DNA of 64,000 bases, from contig NZ_JAHESF010000007.1 in the NCBI RefSeq assembly GCF_018598225.1, positions 194,554 to 258,553 on the forward strand. Direction: 5' to 3'. Of the stretch, positions 26,214-36,400 are shown piece by piece. This DNA is from Chryseosolibacter histidinae. GTDB lineage: Bacteria > Bacteroidota > Bacteroidia > Cytophagales > Cyclobacteriaceae. Numbering within the stretch: position 1 is the first letter of the stretch; every line of letters starts with the position of its first letter. Under the pieces are notes generated by a model. That model made no database searches. It saw only the letters and a list, made by a program, of their open reading frames with translations, and had not been told where the DNA came from. The translations under genes and the position numbers were made by a program.

Positions 26214-28643
26214 ATGTTTAAGAACTACATCATGGTAGCTTTTCGCAACATTGTGCGAAACAAATCCTACTCCTTTATCAATGTCTTCGGTTTGTCTATT
26301 GGCATTGCCTGCTGCCTATTGCTCATGTTGTTTATTCAGGACGAGCTCAGTATTGATCATCAGCATGCCGGTATCGAAAACCTTTACCGCATTGTCACAC
26401 ACCTGAAAAGGGGGGCGAATGCGGAAACGCTGGCGGCCTGCTCGCCTCCCATCGCCATGACCATAAAGGCAGAAGTTCCGGAGATCGAAAAAAGTCTTCG
26501 CATCGTAACGCCACCAGATGTAACTCATTTCCTGATACGTCATCAACTGGAGACGTTTTATGAAACCGGCGGATACGCGGCCGATTCCACGTTGTTTGAT
26601 CTTTTCACTTTTCAATTCATCGAAGGCACACCGGTAAAAGCGTTATGCTATCCCAACAGTGTTGTCATTACCGAATCGTTAAGCCGCAAATTATTCAGGA
26701 ACGACCCCGCGCTGAACCAAACTATTTCGATCACCCAGGGTGGCGCGCCGGCAGATTACACCATTACCGGCGTGATACGCGATATAAAACGAAGTCATAT
26801 CCAGGCCAATTTCTTTTTCTCGATAACAAGCCCGGGCGGTATTGCTGAATTTGTACGCAATTCCGGCGAATGGGCGGGCCAGAACTTTGTACCCTCTTAC
26901 ATACGGGTACACCCGGGAAGCAATGCGAGCGAAGTAGAACGGAAGATGAATGAGGTGCTGATGAAGCATGGTGCCGAGGCTGTCAAGGCATTCGGGTTCA
27001 GCAAAACACTCAGCCTGGAACCTGTAGAGGATATTTATTTAAAATCGGTGGCCGATAAAAACCCCCGCATTATGTATATCTATGTGATCGCCTCTCTTGC
27101 CATCTTTATCTTACTTATTGCCTGTATCAATTTTATCAATCTCTCCACGGCAAAAGCTGCAAAACGGGCCAATGAAATAGGCGTTCGAAAAGTGATGGGC
27201 GCATTTCGCAGCGCATTGGTGGCACAACTTCTGGGCGAAGTTATGGTGATCGTAGCCATTTCCATCGTCATCAGCACGTTCCTGGTGGTGGCGGCGCTCG
27301 GTTTTTTCAATTCGCTTACAGGCAAAGGCATTTCACTTTATGATATGAGCCCGATATCATTTCTGTTGCTTCTTATAGCGCTTACGATCATTACGGGGCT
27401 GCTGGCAGGCGGTTATCCGGCGTTCTACATGTCGTCATTCCAACCTGCGCAGGTATTGAAGGGCAAATTCAAAGCCGGCAGATCTTCGGGAGCGTTGCGA
27501 AGATCGCTTGTGATTTTTCAATTCATGATAGCCATTACCATGGGTTGTGTCATGTTTGTCATTTCCACACAGCTTCGGTTCATTCGCGAAAAAGACCTGG
27601 GATTCGAACCCGAGACCATTATCGTTTTACCACTACGCACCGAGCAGGACAAAAAATCGTATCAGGCACTGCGCGGGCAGCTTCTACAAGAATCTATTAT
27701 AAAAAAAGTGTCTGGTGCCGACTACCTTCCTGGACATTACTGGAACGATATTGTGCTGTATCGGCAGGGCGCTACCAAAGAGCAGGGCGTCGGCCATTCC
27801 ATGAATGATGTAGACTATAACTTTACTGATGTGCTGCACATGCGGATGCTTGCCGGACGGGCTTTTACGGACAACCTTGAAGCCGAACAAAACAACATCA
27901 TCATCAATGAAGCTTCAGCGAAAGCACTGGGCTTCACACCGGCACAGGCCATCGGACAAAAACTAAATCAAGCCATTTTTACCGACGCATCGGGAGCGTT
28001 TATTCAATATGAGATTACCGGCGTAATCGCCAACTTCCACCGGCAATCGCTTCATGAATTCATAGCGCCTACATTTCTGAAACCACGCACCCCGGCCGAG
28101 GGGGATATGTTCGATCACTTGGTGATCAAAACCACCGGTTCAGATCTAAGTCGTGCAATTGCGTATACTGAAAGCGTTTGGAAAAAGACCGCGTCAACTC
28201 CCTTTGAGTTCTCATTCCTGGACCAAAATCTGGCCAGGCTTTACACCGAAGATCAGCGAACATTTCGGGTCATCACGGTCTTTACGGCACTTGCCATGCT
28301 CATCTGCTGCCTGGGCTTGTATGGATTGTCATCCTTCATTGCAGAAAGCCGGTTCAAAGAATTTGGCATTCGCAAAGTTATGGGTGCTTCCATTGACCAG
28401 ATCATCGGGCTGATCTCACGGGATTTTATCAAACTTGTGCTGATGGCCATTTTGCTGGCGGCTCCCCTATCCTGGTATCTCATGAATGAATGGCTTCAAC
28501 GTTTTGCTTACAAGACCGAGGTAGATGTCTTTATTTTCCTATATGCCGGCGCAGGAGCCATGCTTATAGCCTTAGTGACGGTAAGCTTCGAGTCGCTGAA
28601 GGCGGCTACGCGAAATCCAGTAAAATCACTGCGCAATGAATAG
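26214..28643 (+). CDS. FtsX/MacB-type ABC transporter permease
   Basis: 809 residues starting MFKNYIMVAFRNIVRNKSYS, the hallmark of the Bacteroidetes MacB_PCD-FtsX-FtsX permeases. A transmembrane helix at 21-42 is followed by a periplasmic domain (about 60-275), three helices to about 400, a second core domain (about 440-660) and a final three-helix FtsX block with CCLGLYGLSSF and RFKEFGIRKVMGAS. Such permeases work with a MacB/LolD-like ATPase, which is not next to this gene. Substrates may be lipoproteins, peptides or toxic compounds. Confidence 0.9.
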   Translation: MFKNYIMVAFRNIVRNKSYSFINVFGLSIGIACCLLLMLFIQDELSIDHQHAGIENLYRIVTHLKRGANAETLAACSPPIAMTIKAEVPEIEKSLRIVTPPDVTHFLIRHQLETFYETGGYAADSTLFDLFTFQFIEGTPVKALCYPNSVVITESLSRKLFRNDPALNQTISITQGGAPADYTITGVIRDIKRSHIQANFFFSITSPGGIAEFVRNSGEWAGQNFVPSYIRVHPGSNASEVERKMNEVLMKHGAEAVKAFGFSKTLSLEPVEDIYLKSVADKNPRIMYIYVIASLAIFILLIACINFINLSTAKAAKRANEIGVRKVMGAFRSALVAQLLGEVMVIVAISIVISTFLVVAALGFFNSLTGKGISLYDMSPISFLLLLIALTIITGLLAGGYPAFYMSSFQPAQVLKGKFKAGRSSGALRRSLVIFQFMIAITMGCVMFVISTQLRFIREKDLGFEPETIIVLPLRTEQDKKSYQALRGQLLQESIIKKVSGADYLPGHYWNDIVLYRQGATKEQGVGHSMNDVDYNFTDVLHMRMLAGRAFTDNLEAEQNNIIINEASAKALGFTPAQAIGQKLNQAIFTDASGAFIQYEITGVIANFHRQSLHEFIAPTFLKPRTPAEGDMFDHLVIKTTGSDLSRAIAYTESVWKKTASTPFEFSFLDQNLARLYTEDQRTFRVITVFTALAMLICCLGLYGLSSFIAESRFKEFGIRKVMGASIDQIIGLISRDFIKLVLMAILLAAPLSWYLMNEWLQRFAYKTEVDVFIFLYAGAGAMLIALVTVSFESLKAATRNPVKSLRNE

Positions 28644-28799
28644 GCTTTCAAGAAAAGCAGGGGCGTAACACCCATGGGATACAGGTCACTAAATTAATGC
28701 GCACCTTGGGTCGATGAAAATTTCCCCCATCTCACCTTGACAATCTTTCGCAGCTGGCCGCGGCGTGTGACAACGCCAGGGCAGAACAATATGTTATCT

Positions 28800-29549
28800 T
28801 TAAACCAACAGTGTGCCTCCATCAATAATCAGTGCCTGGCCTGTTCCAAATTCCTGGGTCATTAAATAAATAAATCCTCTTGCAACGTCACGGGCTTCGC
28901 CAACCCTTTGCAGCAGCAGTGTGTTTGTGTAATGTGAATAAAGCGCCTCGCGGTCACTGTCCTTTAAACTGTTCCATAAGGGTGTGCGAATCACACCGGG
29001 AACAACACAATTCACCCGTATCGGCGCCAGCTCAACAGCCATGGCGCGTACCAACCCCTCAACGGCGCCACAAATGGACGATGCTACAGACCATCCTGAT
29101 CCTGGCCGGGCATTGGCCGTGCCGCTCATCAATGAGATGGAGCCCCCTTTGTTGATCAACCGGGAGCCGTATTTTATCGAAGCGAACGCCGCCCAAAACC
29201 GCAGTGTAAAAAAGTCACGCGCCTCTGCGATACTGGTCGATTCAATCCTGTTCAACGTGAGGTTTTCTCCTGCTGAAAAAACCAGGTGATCGAAATGACC
29301 TATGCCTGCAAAGAACTTTTCAATGTTCTCTTCACGCGACAGATCGACCGCGAAGCCTTCAGCGCCGGAAGGAAGGCTTTTCAACGCCTCATCGATCTTC
29401 TTTTGATTGCCTGAAACAATAATTACCTGTGCACCTTCCGATGCCGCTTCCATGGCGGTTGCCAATCCAATTCCCGAGCTTGCACCTAAATGCACGGTCT
29501 TCTTTCCTTCCAATGATCTCCGATAACCTGACATATTTTGTTCATTCAT
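28800..29549 (-). CDS. atypical short-chain dehydrogenase (SDR)
   Basis: 249 residues with an NAD(P) loop (LGASSGIG, about 22-29), the N-A-G-like segment FSAGENL and a C-terminal GQALIIDGG typical of classical SDRs. The usual YxxxK catalytic pair is not seen: the equivalent region reads GWSVASSICGAVEGLVRAMA. This resembles the divergent SDRs with non-canonical active sites. It is divergent from, and 69 bases away from, a Crp/Fnr gene read in the same direction upstream, so the regulator gene may precede it in one transcript. Confidence 0.75.
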   Translation of the reverse strand: MNEQNMSGYRRSLEGKKTVHLGASSGIGLATAMEAASEGAQVIIVSGNQKKIDEALKSLPSGAEGFAVDLSREENIEKFFAGIGHFDHLVFSAGENLTLNRIESTSIAEARDFFTLRFWAAFASIKYGSRLINKGGSISLMSGTANARPGSGWSVASSICGAVEGLVRAMAVELAPIRVNCVVPGVIRTPLWNSLKDSDREALYSHYTNTLLLQRVGEARDVARGFIYLMTQEFGTGQALIIDGGTLLV

Positions 29550-29618
29550 GTGCCAAAGTTCGTGAAGCCGGCAGCCAAAGCACTTACCAAATGGTAAAAA
29601 CGGATGCGAACGCTGATC

Positions 29619-30209
29619 CTATTTAACGTTCCGTCTTATCCTGCTTAAAGATTGAGGCGTAACGTCGAGGTAAGACGCAATGTGGTTCAGCGGCACGCGG
29701 TAGGCAATATCGGGCTGCAGGCTCAAAAATAGCTTGTATCTACTGGCAGAGTCCTTTCCTGCGAATGCATTCTTCAACCGGATCTTATCCAGTAACCTGT
29801 GCTGGTTGATCTGGTCGAGGACGTTGCCCAGGGAGGGGATCTTTGTTAACAGGGACATCAGGGTGTTTTTATTGATGACGAGGATCTCAGCGGCACAGCA
29901 AGCCTGAATGCGGCTTTGTGTAACGGTGCCCGCGTTGAAGCTATCCAATATGGTGCATAGCTGTGCTTCGCCGATAAAGAAATAAGTAATGTCACGGCCT
30001 TCATCATTGGGTGCCGTGATGCGTACCACACCCTCAGCAACGAAAAAATAGTCGTTACAAACCTTTTCGCCCGGGAACAGAAAATCACCTTCTCTAAAAT
30101 GTTTCACATTAAAAGAGGAAGCGATCATTTCCTTCGCTTCGTGCGAAAATTTTTGAAACGCGGAGAGATAACTCAGGATCTTATCTTTTTGAAAACTGCT
30201 CAACTTCAC
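29619..30209 (-). CDS. Crp/Fnr-family transcriptional regulator
   Basis: 196 residues with a cNMP-binding-like beta roll (FREGDFLFPGEKVCNDYFFV, about 38-57) and a C-terminal helix-turn-helix (VPLNHIASYLDVTPQSLSRI, about 170-190). The ligand pocket is not CRP-like. It lies 69 bases upstream of the SDR gene on the same strand and is likely its regulator or operon partner. Confidence 0.8.
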   Translation of the reverse strand: MKLSSFQKDKILSYLSAFQKFSHEAKEMIASSFNVKHFREGDFLFPGEKVCNDYFFVAEGVVRITAPNDEGRDITYFFIGEAQLCTILDSFNAGTVTQSRIQACCAAEILVINKNTLMSLLTKIPSLGNVLDQINQHRLLDKIRLKNAFAGKDSASRYKLFLSLQPDIAYRVPLNHIASYLDVTPQSLSRIRRNVK

Positions 30210-30331
30210 TTCAATTCAGTTTCAATAAAATTAAAAACTTCCCAGGCACAATTGGCACACATGGCTACAAAATTTATCCTTGCACGACACTCATTTAAAG
30301 CGCTGTTTCATCCTTTTTATCGAATTGCTTT

Positions 30332-30445
30332 TCAAACCGAAGCTTCATAGGTACCTTCGACAAGCGGATGCTGCTGTAATTCTCTGCATAACGACTCCCT
30401 GACCATGGCATGATCATCTACAATAAGAACATTGATCTTTTTCAT
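30332..30445 (-). pseudogene. truncated response regulator (receiver N-terminus)
   Basis: From the ATG at 30445 the frame encodes MKKINVLIVDDHAMVRESLC and then about 17 more receiver-like residues before a stop. VDDHAMVRESL is the start of a NarL/LuxR-type receiver. The phospho-acceptor strand and output domain are absent, so this is a 37-codon remnant. Confidence 0.65.
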
Positions 30446-30831
30446 TGTATGAGAAGTTTTTTTGTTATAGAACGCAAAAGCCCTTCCACTCAGTACGTAC
30501 ACTGAAACGGACGGTCTTCTCAGAAGTAAATTATCACTTTTCGCCCAGGCGGCATTGTGGCAATACAAAAAAAAATGGCCCCGATATTTCCGCACAAATA
30601 TAGCTCTCACAAAAAGCTGACATTTTAACACAGTGGTCGAAAAATGCGGAATGCACAAGGGCATACTCTGCTTCTTCAAGGCGTTTCTCTTTATGTGAGA
30701 TCTCTAAATAGAGGATAACATTTGTGGCTGTCAGCAGGACTATGCCTGCGCTCAGTCACAACAGCAATGGTGTTAAGTGAATTTTTTTCAAACTTGGTTC
30801 TTTAATAAACCCTTTCTAACCCGCCTTTTCA
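30446..30831. other. intergenic region without recognisable genes
   Basis: No convincing coding, RNA or repeat signal was found between the truncated response regulator and the lipoprotein remnant. Confidence 0.35.
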
Positions 30832-31085
30832 ATGGTTGCTCCTGACAGTCTCTCAAAACGATTTTTATTGTCCGTCATGATGGCCCTCGCGCTCTTCACA
30901 GCTTGCGAAGAAGAGGCGGAAAACGCCATGACCCCTGTTTCGCAGGCGCTGGAAATTCCTCAAAGTACCTGGCTTACCTCACCGTTTCCCAATCAACAGG
31001 TGATCTTTCCGCACCCGCGCTGAAAGACGAACGGGACACCTTCTATCTCATCGCGGGTACCTACATGAATATTTTAGTTCCATAG
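30832..31085 (+). pseudogene. lipoprotein remnant, frameshifted
   Basis: The frame from 30832 gives a lipoprotein signal (FLLSVMMALALFTACEE, Cys about residue 25) and stops at 31023. A neighbouring frame (30903-31085) continues with protein-like SAPALKDERDTFYLIAGTYM, so a frameshift near 30960-30990 is likely. It then ends abruptly. This is a broken secreted or lipoprotein gene. Confidence 0.4.
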
Positions 31086-31347
31086 CTGCTGGCGAGCCAT
31101 AACTTGAGGAGGTTTTCGAACCTAACGGCGACTCTACTGTATTTCAATATCTTGTAAGTGGCTTGGAGAAGTACTCGCCAGTTAACTCACCACTTTGATG
31201 ACTGCAATTCTTACGTCTAAAGTAACGAAAAAATATTTGACGAAAAACATCAATGCCTACATATCGCTACGTCCCAAATAGCCGAATAAACGTGAAAGGG
31301 TGACTTAGATAATTAAAAATTGCAATAGTGCTGATCTGATCAGAACC

Positions 31348-31734
31348 TTAATACTTTTTTATCCATCGCATAAAGTCATTCAGGAATTCCTTCACATTAA
31401 AATCCTCGTATTTGTATCGTGATAAGATCTCTGGAACTTCGCCTGAAAGCTTCTTTGCAAGAAGCTTTTTTTTGTCTTCATGTGACAATCTAACCACTTC
31501 TTCTAAATCAAACATGATATCCATGTAGAGCGTCTTTTCCTTTTTTGAATATCTAATGCGTTGTTTAAAATTCAGAAGAGGATCTCTACACGTAAGAATT
31601 ATTGATATCGTCTCCAATGATCCTCCATAGTTTTTAACTGCAAAAAGCTCCTTTACCTCATCATTGTAAATTCCATCGAACGCTGTATCAATCTTTGACT
31701 CGTAGTTCGCATCGGATGTTATAAATAGTCTCAT
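31348..31734 (-). CDS. Imm44-like immunity protein (candidate)
   Basis: 128 residues from the ATG at 31734 (MRLFITSDANYES). The beta-rich N-terminus, the central RIRYSKKEKTLYMDIMFDLE and the helical, charged C-terminus ending FLNDFMRWIKKY resemble the Imm44 family of polymorphic-toxin immunity proteins. The resemblance is from memory of the pattern and is not a search result. It is the last small gene of the leftward Rhs locus, which suits an immunity gene whose own toxin cassette has been lost. Confidence 0.5.
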   Translation of the reverse strand: MRLFITSDANYESKIDTAFDGIYNDEVKELFAVKNYGGSLETISIILTCRDPLLNFKQRIRYSKKEKTLYMDIMFDLEEVVRLSHEDKKKLLAKKLSGEVPEILSRYKYEDFNVKEFLNDFMRWIKKY

Positions 31735-31838
31735 GCTTACCAGGCTAGCCCTGACCAAATTTCTATTTCTTTCACACTCTAGCCATTGGGCAAAATGGGT
31801 TGAATTTGCAGATAAGACACCTAAAAAACCTTGTCATA

Positions 31839-32209
31839 CTACAGGTCATAATGCCTTTGAATTGTTCTGTTCATATCTTCAAAGAAGTAGATTCGATCCC
31901 CTTCCATTCTATCAAGGAAAATAAGGTCCTTAGTCTTACTCAAATATTCCACCTGAAACGTGCCTGTATTTATTCTTGCCAACTTAAATCCTGTTCCTAA
32001 AAACTTTGGCACATAAGCAGGCAAGTACACATAATTAGCGTTAGCAAGAGCAGGCCCTCCGAAGCGACCATTTATCATATGCCATTGATTGACATCTTCC
32101 TAACTTCTGGACCTCCCTGGGAAATTTCCGTTAAATCGGAGTATACTATTTCAATGTCTCCGATCTTCTTTTTAATATCAAATTGTATCGGATCTTCGAA
32201 TTTGTTCAC
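31839..32209 (-). pseudogene. small immunity-like gene, split by a frameshift
   Basis: A GTG at 32209, 7 bases after the previous stop, opens a 44-codon frame (VNKFEDPIQFDIKKKIGDIE...) that ends at 32075. At that point an overlapping ATG (ATGA) opens a 79-codon frame (MINGRFGGPALANANYVYLP ... IQRHYDL). Together they would form one protein of about 122 residues, with continuous sense across the junction (KMSINGxMINGRFGG). Either a one-base change broke one gene, or two tiny coupled genes exist. The family is unknown. Position and size fit an immunity gene. Confidence 0.45.
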
Positions 32210-32215
32210 GTGCAA

Positions 32216-32788
32216 TCAATCATCATCCGCAGACTGCATTGCAAGGCGAACAAGGGCTAGTCCTGTAGCTACTCCGATCATTGGCCATATTGGAGAGGTG
32301 GACTTCCGTTTTAGTTTTTCGCCTTCTTTCGTTAGCAACATCACGGAAAGCAATTCTACCGCAGCTTCATCCATAGGATGAATTATATTGATGGTTACCT
32401 CACTATTGCCAGCATCGTGGTTATGATATTTCGTTGTAAGCACTGCGGTTGTATCCTGGCTGTAGACCCATTCAGTGTTTTGTTTATCGTAGTGATAACT
32501 GTAAATTTTATCAGCGATCGCGATTTTATCCTCTGACCATGTGGCCATTCGCTTTCCGTCCAGATTTACGCGATCATCCGACACCTGATACGATTTACCG
32601 TCAAAAGAAACTTCGCGAAAGCTTGCTTGATTGATTGTTACTTTCTTCCCCGCGATCACAACGGTGTGTGACTGGGATTGGAAGACCCTGTCTTTCTTCA
32701 AAGTGATCTGACCAGAATAAACTATTTGTTGCTGAGCTTTCAGGGAAATAAACGTTGCTAGAAAGGGGATGATGATCAGGTTTTTCAT
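32216..32788 (-). CDS. exported protein with C-terminal membrane anchor, unknown
   Basis: 190 residues from the ATG at 32788, chosen for its signal peptide (MKNLIIIPFLATFISLKAQQ). The body is beta-rich (VYSGQITLKKDRVFQSQSHT). A hydrophobic stretch near the end (SPIWPMIGVATGLALVRLAM) could anchor it, and it finishes QSADDD. No family is recognised. Its place among small genes downstream of an Rhs toxin raises an immunity or envelope-protection role, which is inference only. Confidence 0.5.
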   Translation of the reverse strand: MKNLIIIPFLATFISLKAQQQIVYSGQITLKKDRVFQSQSHTVVIAGKKVTINQASFREVSFDGKSYQVSDDRVNLDGKRMATWSEDKIAIADKIYSYHYDKQNTEWVYSQDTTAVLTTKYHNHDAGNSEVTINIIHPMDEAAVELLSVMLLTKEGEKLKRKSTSPIWPMIGVATGLALVRLAMQSADDD

Positions 32789-32894
32789 ATTTTTTTGGCA
32801 GCCTTGATAGTAAGACAATTAAGTAAATACTGATTAAATATCTCTTCCAATACTACACCCGCTGTCAATCTAAGAACTTGCCACTAATTAAATT

Positions 32895-33097
32895 TCAAAT
32901 GAAATTTTTATTCTTTCCGAGATTCCCATTTATCTTAAACGCCGTTCCCTTTGCCCAAGCAAATGATCTATTCAAATTTCTCGCCTCTCCAGAATTGACC
33001 CTTTTCAATTTTCTCAGGACGTCCTGCTCCGTCTTCTATAATTTGTATTTAGCTTCATCCATTAAAAACCAAGGTTCCTGATGGCGAGCTTTGGGCT
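32895..33097 (-). pseudogene. orphan cassette remnant with in-frame amber stop
   Basis: One frame reads ARHQEPWFLMDEAKYKL, then TAG at 33036-33038, then KTEQDVLRKLKRVNSGEARN and a tail ending KINGNLGKNKNFI before TGA at 32895. The uniform protein character on both sides of TAG points to a CAG-to-TAG nonsense change. There is no start codon upstream. The location, between the current Rhs immunity candidate and further immunity-like genes, fits a displaced toxin-tail fragment, but the family is not recognised. Confidence 0.4.
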
Positions 33098-33134
33098 AGC
33101 TGTAGCTTAAATACATAGAGCTGTTTATGAATTC

Positions 33135-33422
33135 CTAAACTACAAGATGCTTGTTAATTTCGAATAATTTCGAAATTTCTTCTCCATTAAGATCAATTAC
33201 CTTAGCAAGCTCAGTTCCACACCAGGGGCAGTATTTAATGGCTTTTTGAATCACCGAAGTATTCCCTGTGATATCGCCTACATCCCGGTTTCTGGATTGT
33301 AATACAAAGTAATACTTATGTTCAGCCTGGTATTCGGTGAGAAGTATTGAAAAACCTTTATGCCCTGCTTCGTTAAGCATTTCTAGAAAAATATCACAGC
33401 AAGTTTTGCAATTTATGTTCAT
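33135..33422 (-). CDS. zinc-ribbon protein, candidate immunity to the adjacent Rhs toxin
   Basis: 95 residues, starting 6 bases after the Rhs stop. Two cysteine pairs (INCKTCC near 4-9; YCPWCGTEL near 68-76) suggest one zinc site, in the style of small CPWCG proteins such as DUF6980. Immediate downstream position is where the cognate immunity gene of an Rhs protein normally lies, so immunity is the favoured role. It is cytoplasmic, with no signal peptide. Confidence 0.55.
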   Translation of the reverse strand: MNINCKTCCDIFLEMLNEAGHKGFSILLTEYQAEHKYYFVLQSRNRDVGDITGNTSVIQKAIKYCPWCGTELAKVIDLNGEEISKLFEINKHLVV

Positions 33423-33428
33423 GGATTT

Positions 33429-36400
33429 TTAGTGTATTATAAGATATTTTTGCATTTGAGAAGCCAATTTTGGTGAAAACCTTATTTCGGTATTAATCAC
33501 TCCAGTTGCAGCATCCGTATCAACAAATGTATCAACAAGTCCGTCAAATTTCCATCTTTGAAGTACATGTCTGGGGATTTTAAACTTCCAAACTTTTCCA
33601 GCACGCTGCAAAGCAGCAACAGAAGCTTCATCTAAACCTGTGGATAACGCGCGCGTTGAGGAAACCACACCTCCGCTAAGTTCTCCTTTGTGAAATACAG
33701 CAACTGCATCATCAAAAAATTGGCCGCCAGTCTCTGCGACTTGAAGCGTTGGTTTAACGCCATTACCTATTGCACCAGGCATTGCTTGACGAAGTCCTGT
33801 TGAAAAGGAGAACATCCCTATTGCAGTCATCACCATGTTAGCATTTAGATTATTGATGACCTCATGGGCTCTTAACAAATTATTCCAATCATTTTGTCTG
33901 AGTTGCGGCTCATTGATGTGCATCTGCCATTCTCCATTTTCATATTTGTAAATGTAACTTCCCTCGTTCGTAGGATACGCTGCATACCAGGATTTATCTG
34001 TTCCTTGAAACATTACTCCATTCGGGATTGCCGAAACAGTCGCAGACACAATTTTAGGAAGCTTACCTGCTATACTCCCAATTCGCGTTCCTGGGATTTC
34101 TACCGGCTTAAATATTCCACCATAGATTGCAGTTCCGATTGAACCTCCTTCCGTAGTTGCTGCAATCACTTCTTCAGGACAAACAGGTGGGCATCCTGAC
34201 CAGCCGCCAGTTGCGTCTGTAAAAAAATGCGGAACATTCCCCATTGCCATATATGGACTGGCATATTGCTCATATGGGTCGGGTGACGACCACCTTCCAA
34301 ATCTTGCGTCATAATTGCGAAGATCGAACTCTTGTTGTCCTGTTGTCAGATCCTTTTCACTAAACTGACCCTGATATCCATATCGGTAAGGCTCATCAGA
34401 AATTTCCCTGTTCTCCATTGGCAATCCGAACGGCATATAATCCGCTCCCGCAACAACGGCCGACTGCTCATGAGTGATTGAAAAATCATCGAAGTATACT
34501 TCTATAGGTGTTGGATTATCATTGGAAAGATAGGCGTATATGAAGCCGGGCTCAGTAATGTTAAGCTGAGCGAAAAGTTTTTCGTGAGCTATGTCGGTGC
34601 CTGTCTCTTTAGCAGCTTCCGTTACAGCAACAAGGCCACTCTTACTCAATTGAAAAGCAAAGTTCCTGTCGAAGAACAAATAATTGAGATATGCCTTCGG
34701 GCCCGAAGAAGAAGGCGGTGTGAGCATGCCAGCATAAGGGGAAGGATTGGAACTGTTGGTGCTGTAAGCTGCTCCATCGATAACGGTACCTGGCGCGGCT
34801 GTTCCGTTGACTATCGAGTTCACAAGGTTATTCAAGGCCGTAGTTACATTGGCCGAATTGGGATCTACGTACTTGGCATATACTTCGAGTTTTACCACAT
34901 CTCCCGGAGACACGGAGAACGATCTTGCCAGCCCCGTTTTCTCGTTGGCACTGCCTGACAGGCGAATGGCGTTCTGGGAACCCGCTGCATTTGTGTGATC
35001 AAAAATGGCAGCGTTCACAATGCGAACATTCTGATACCGCAAAAACTGGTTTTGCTCCGTGCTCTGATTGGCTGTTTCCATGGTGGCGGTAGCTGTAACG
35101 GTCTGTGGCGCACCGATCACAGCGCGAACGTTGCCCAGGTGATCACTCACCTCATAGAAATACCTATTTGCTGCCGGTTTGTAGACCGCTACCCGGCCTG
35201 CCCCATAAACCGGCACCTCCAGGGGCTGCAATGCCAGAGTTGTTGTTCCAGTCTGTTCATAAATTGCCAGCACGTTTCCGCCTAAGTCACTGATGTAAGT
35301 CGTGTACTTTTGAAGCGCACTGTTGCTGTTATGGAGTACCTTCTGCAATATATTGCCGCGATCGTCATAATAATAGCTTTGTACAAGCACATTGTTGTAG
35401 TCTCTTATTTCCTTGACGAGGCCATATGCATTGTAAGTTATGTTGAATGTCTTTGAGGGCCCCTCAGTCTGCTGAGTCATCTGACCAATAGCGTTATAGG
35501 CATAATCTACCATCACGCTTGAACTGTTATTGACCTTATCCAGCCTATTGGTATTAGACTCATAGATATAGGCATAATTGGCGATCTCGTTTCCGCTTTT
35601 CCCCTTCCGGAACATGGTGCCAATGTTTCCATTCTTATCGTAGTTACCGGCCGCTTCGCGATGTGATTCGTTGCTGGAAGGTGAAAAGCTATAACTGCCA
35701 GCTGAGCCAGTCATATTTCCCCATACAGCGTTGGTAAGAAAGTTGCGGTCGTTGTACTGATAAGCATAGAGTTGCTTGTTGTGGTTATCTGCGGGACTGT
35801 GCCAGCTCATGCCTTTGATCAAACCTCCAAATTGATTGGTATAACCGCTGATGGTTTGTGTTCCCGCGCTGTATCCTGCACCCTGGTAGTCACCGTCGTA
35901 GTAATGAAGCGTTTCGCCAAATGCGTCATTCGCGCCATCACCTCCCGGATCTTTGGCGGGGTCCGCGTGGTTGATCGCTTTTAGTGAGCCATCAATGGTA
36001 TACGTATAGTCAATGCCTTGAAGGTTGTTACCTAACACAACTCTCTTCAATGGCCCATGCAGATAATACTGATATTTTGCCTGCAGGGTTCTGGCTGTTC
36101 CGTCTTTGCTTGTATAGACCTCTAAAAGCCGGTTATTACGATCATAGACATAATGATGATAAAAACGGTCGCTGGTATTATCTTTCTGATAGGCCACCTC
36201 TGTTACGTTGCCATAGTAGTCATAGGTGTAGTCGATGGTTTTAGTGACTTCAGGATCGGCAATAACGGGATTGGTAAGTTTTTGCCAGGTTTTTATTACC
36301 TGGCCAAATTCATCATAACTATACCAGGTCGTAGCATTCGCGTTCCTGGTGCGGGAAACCTGTCCGGCTACATTGGTCTGTGCCGTAGCTCCTCCCGGGC

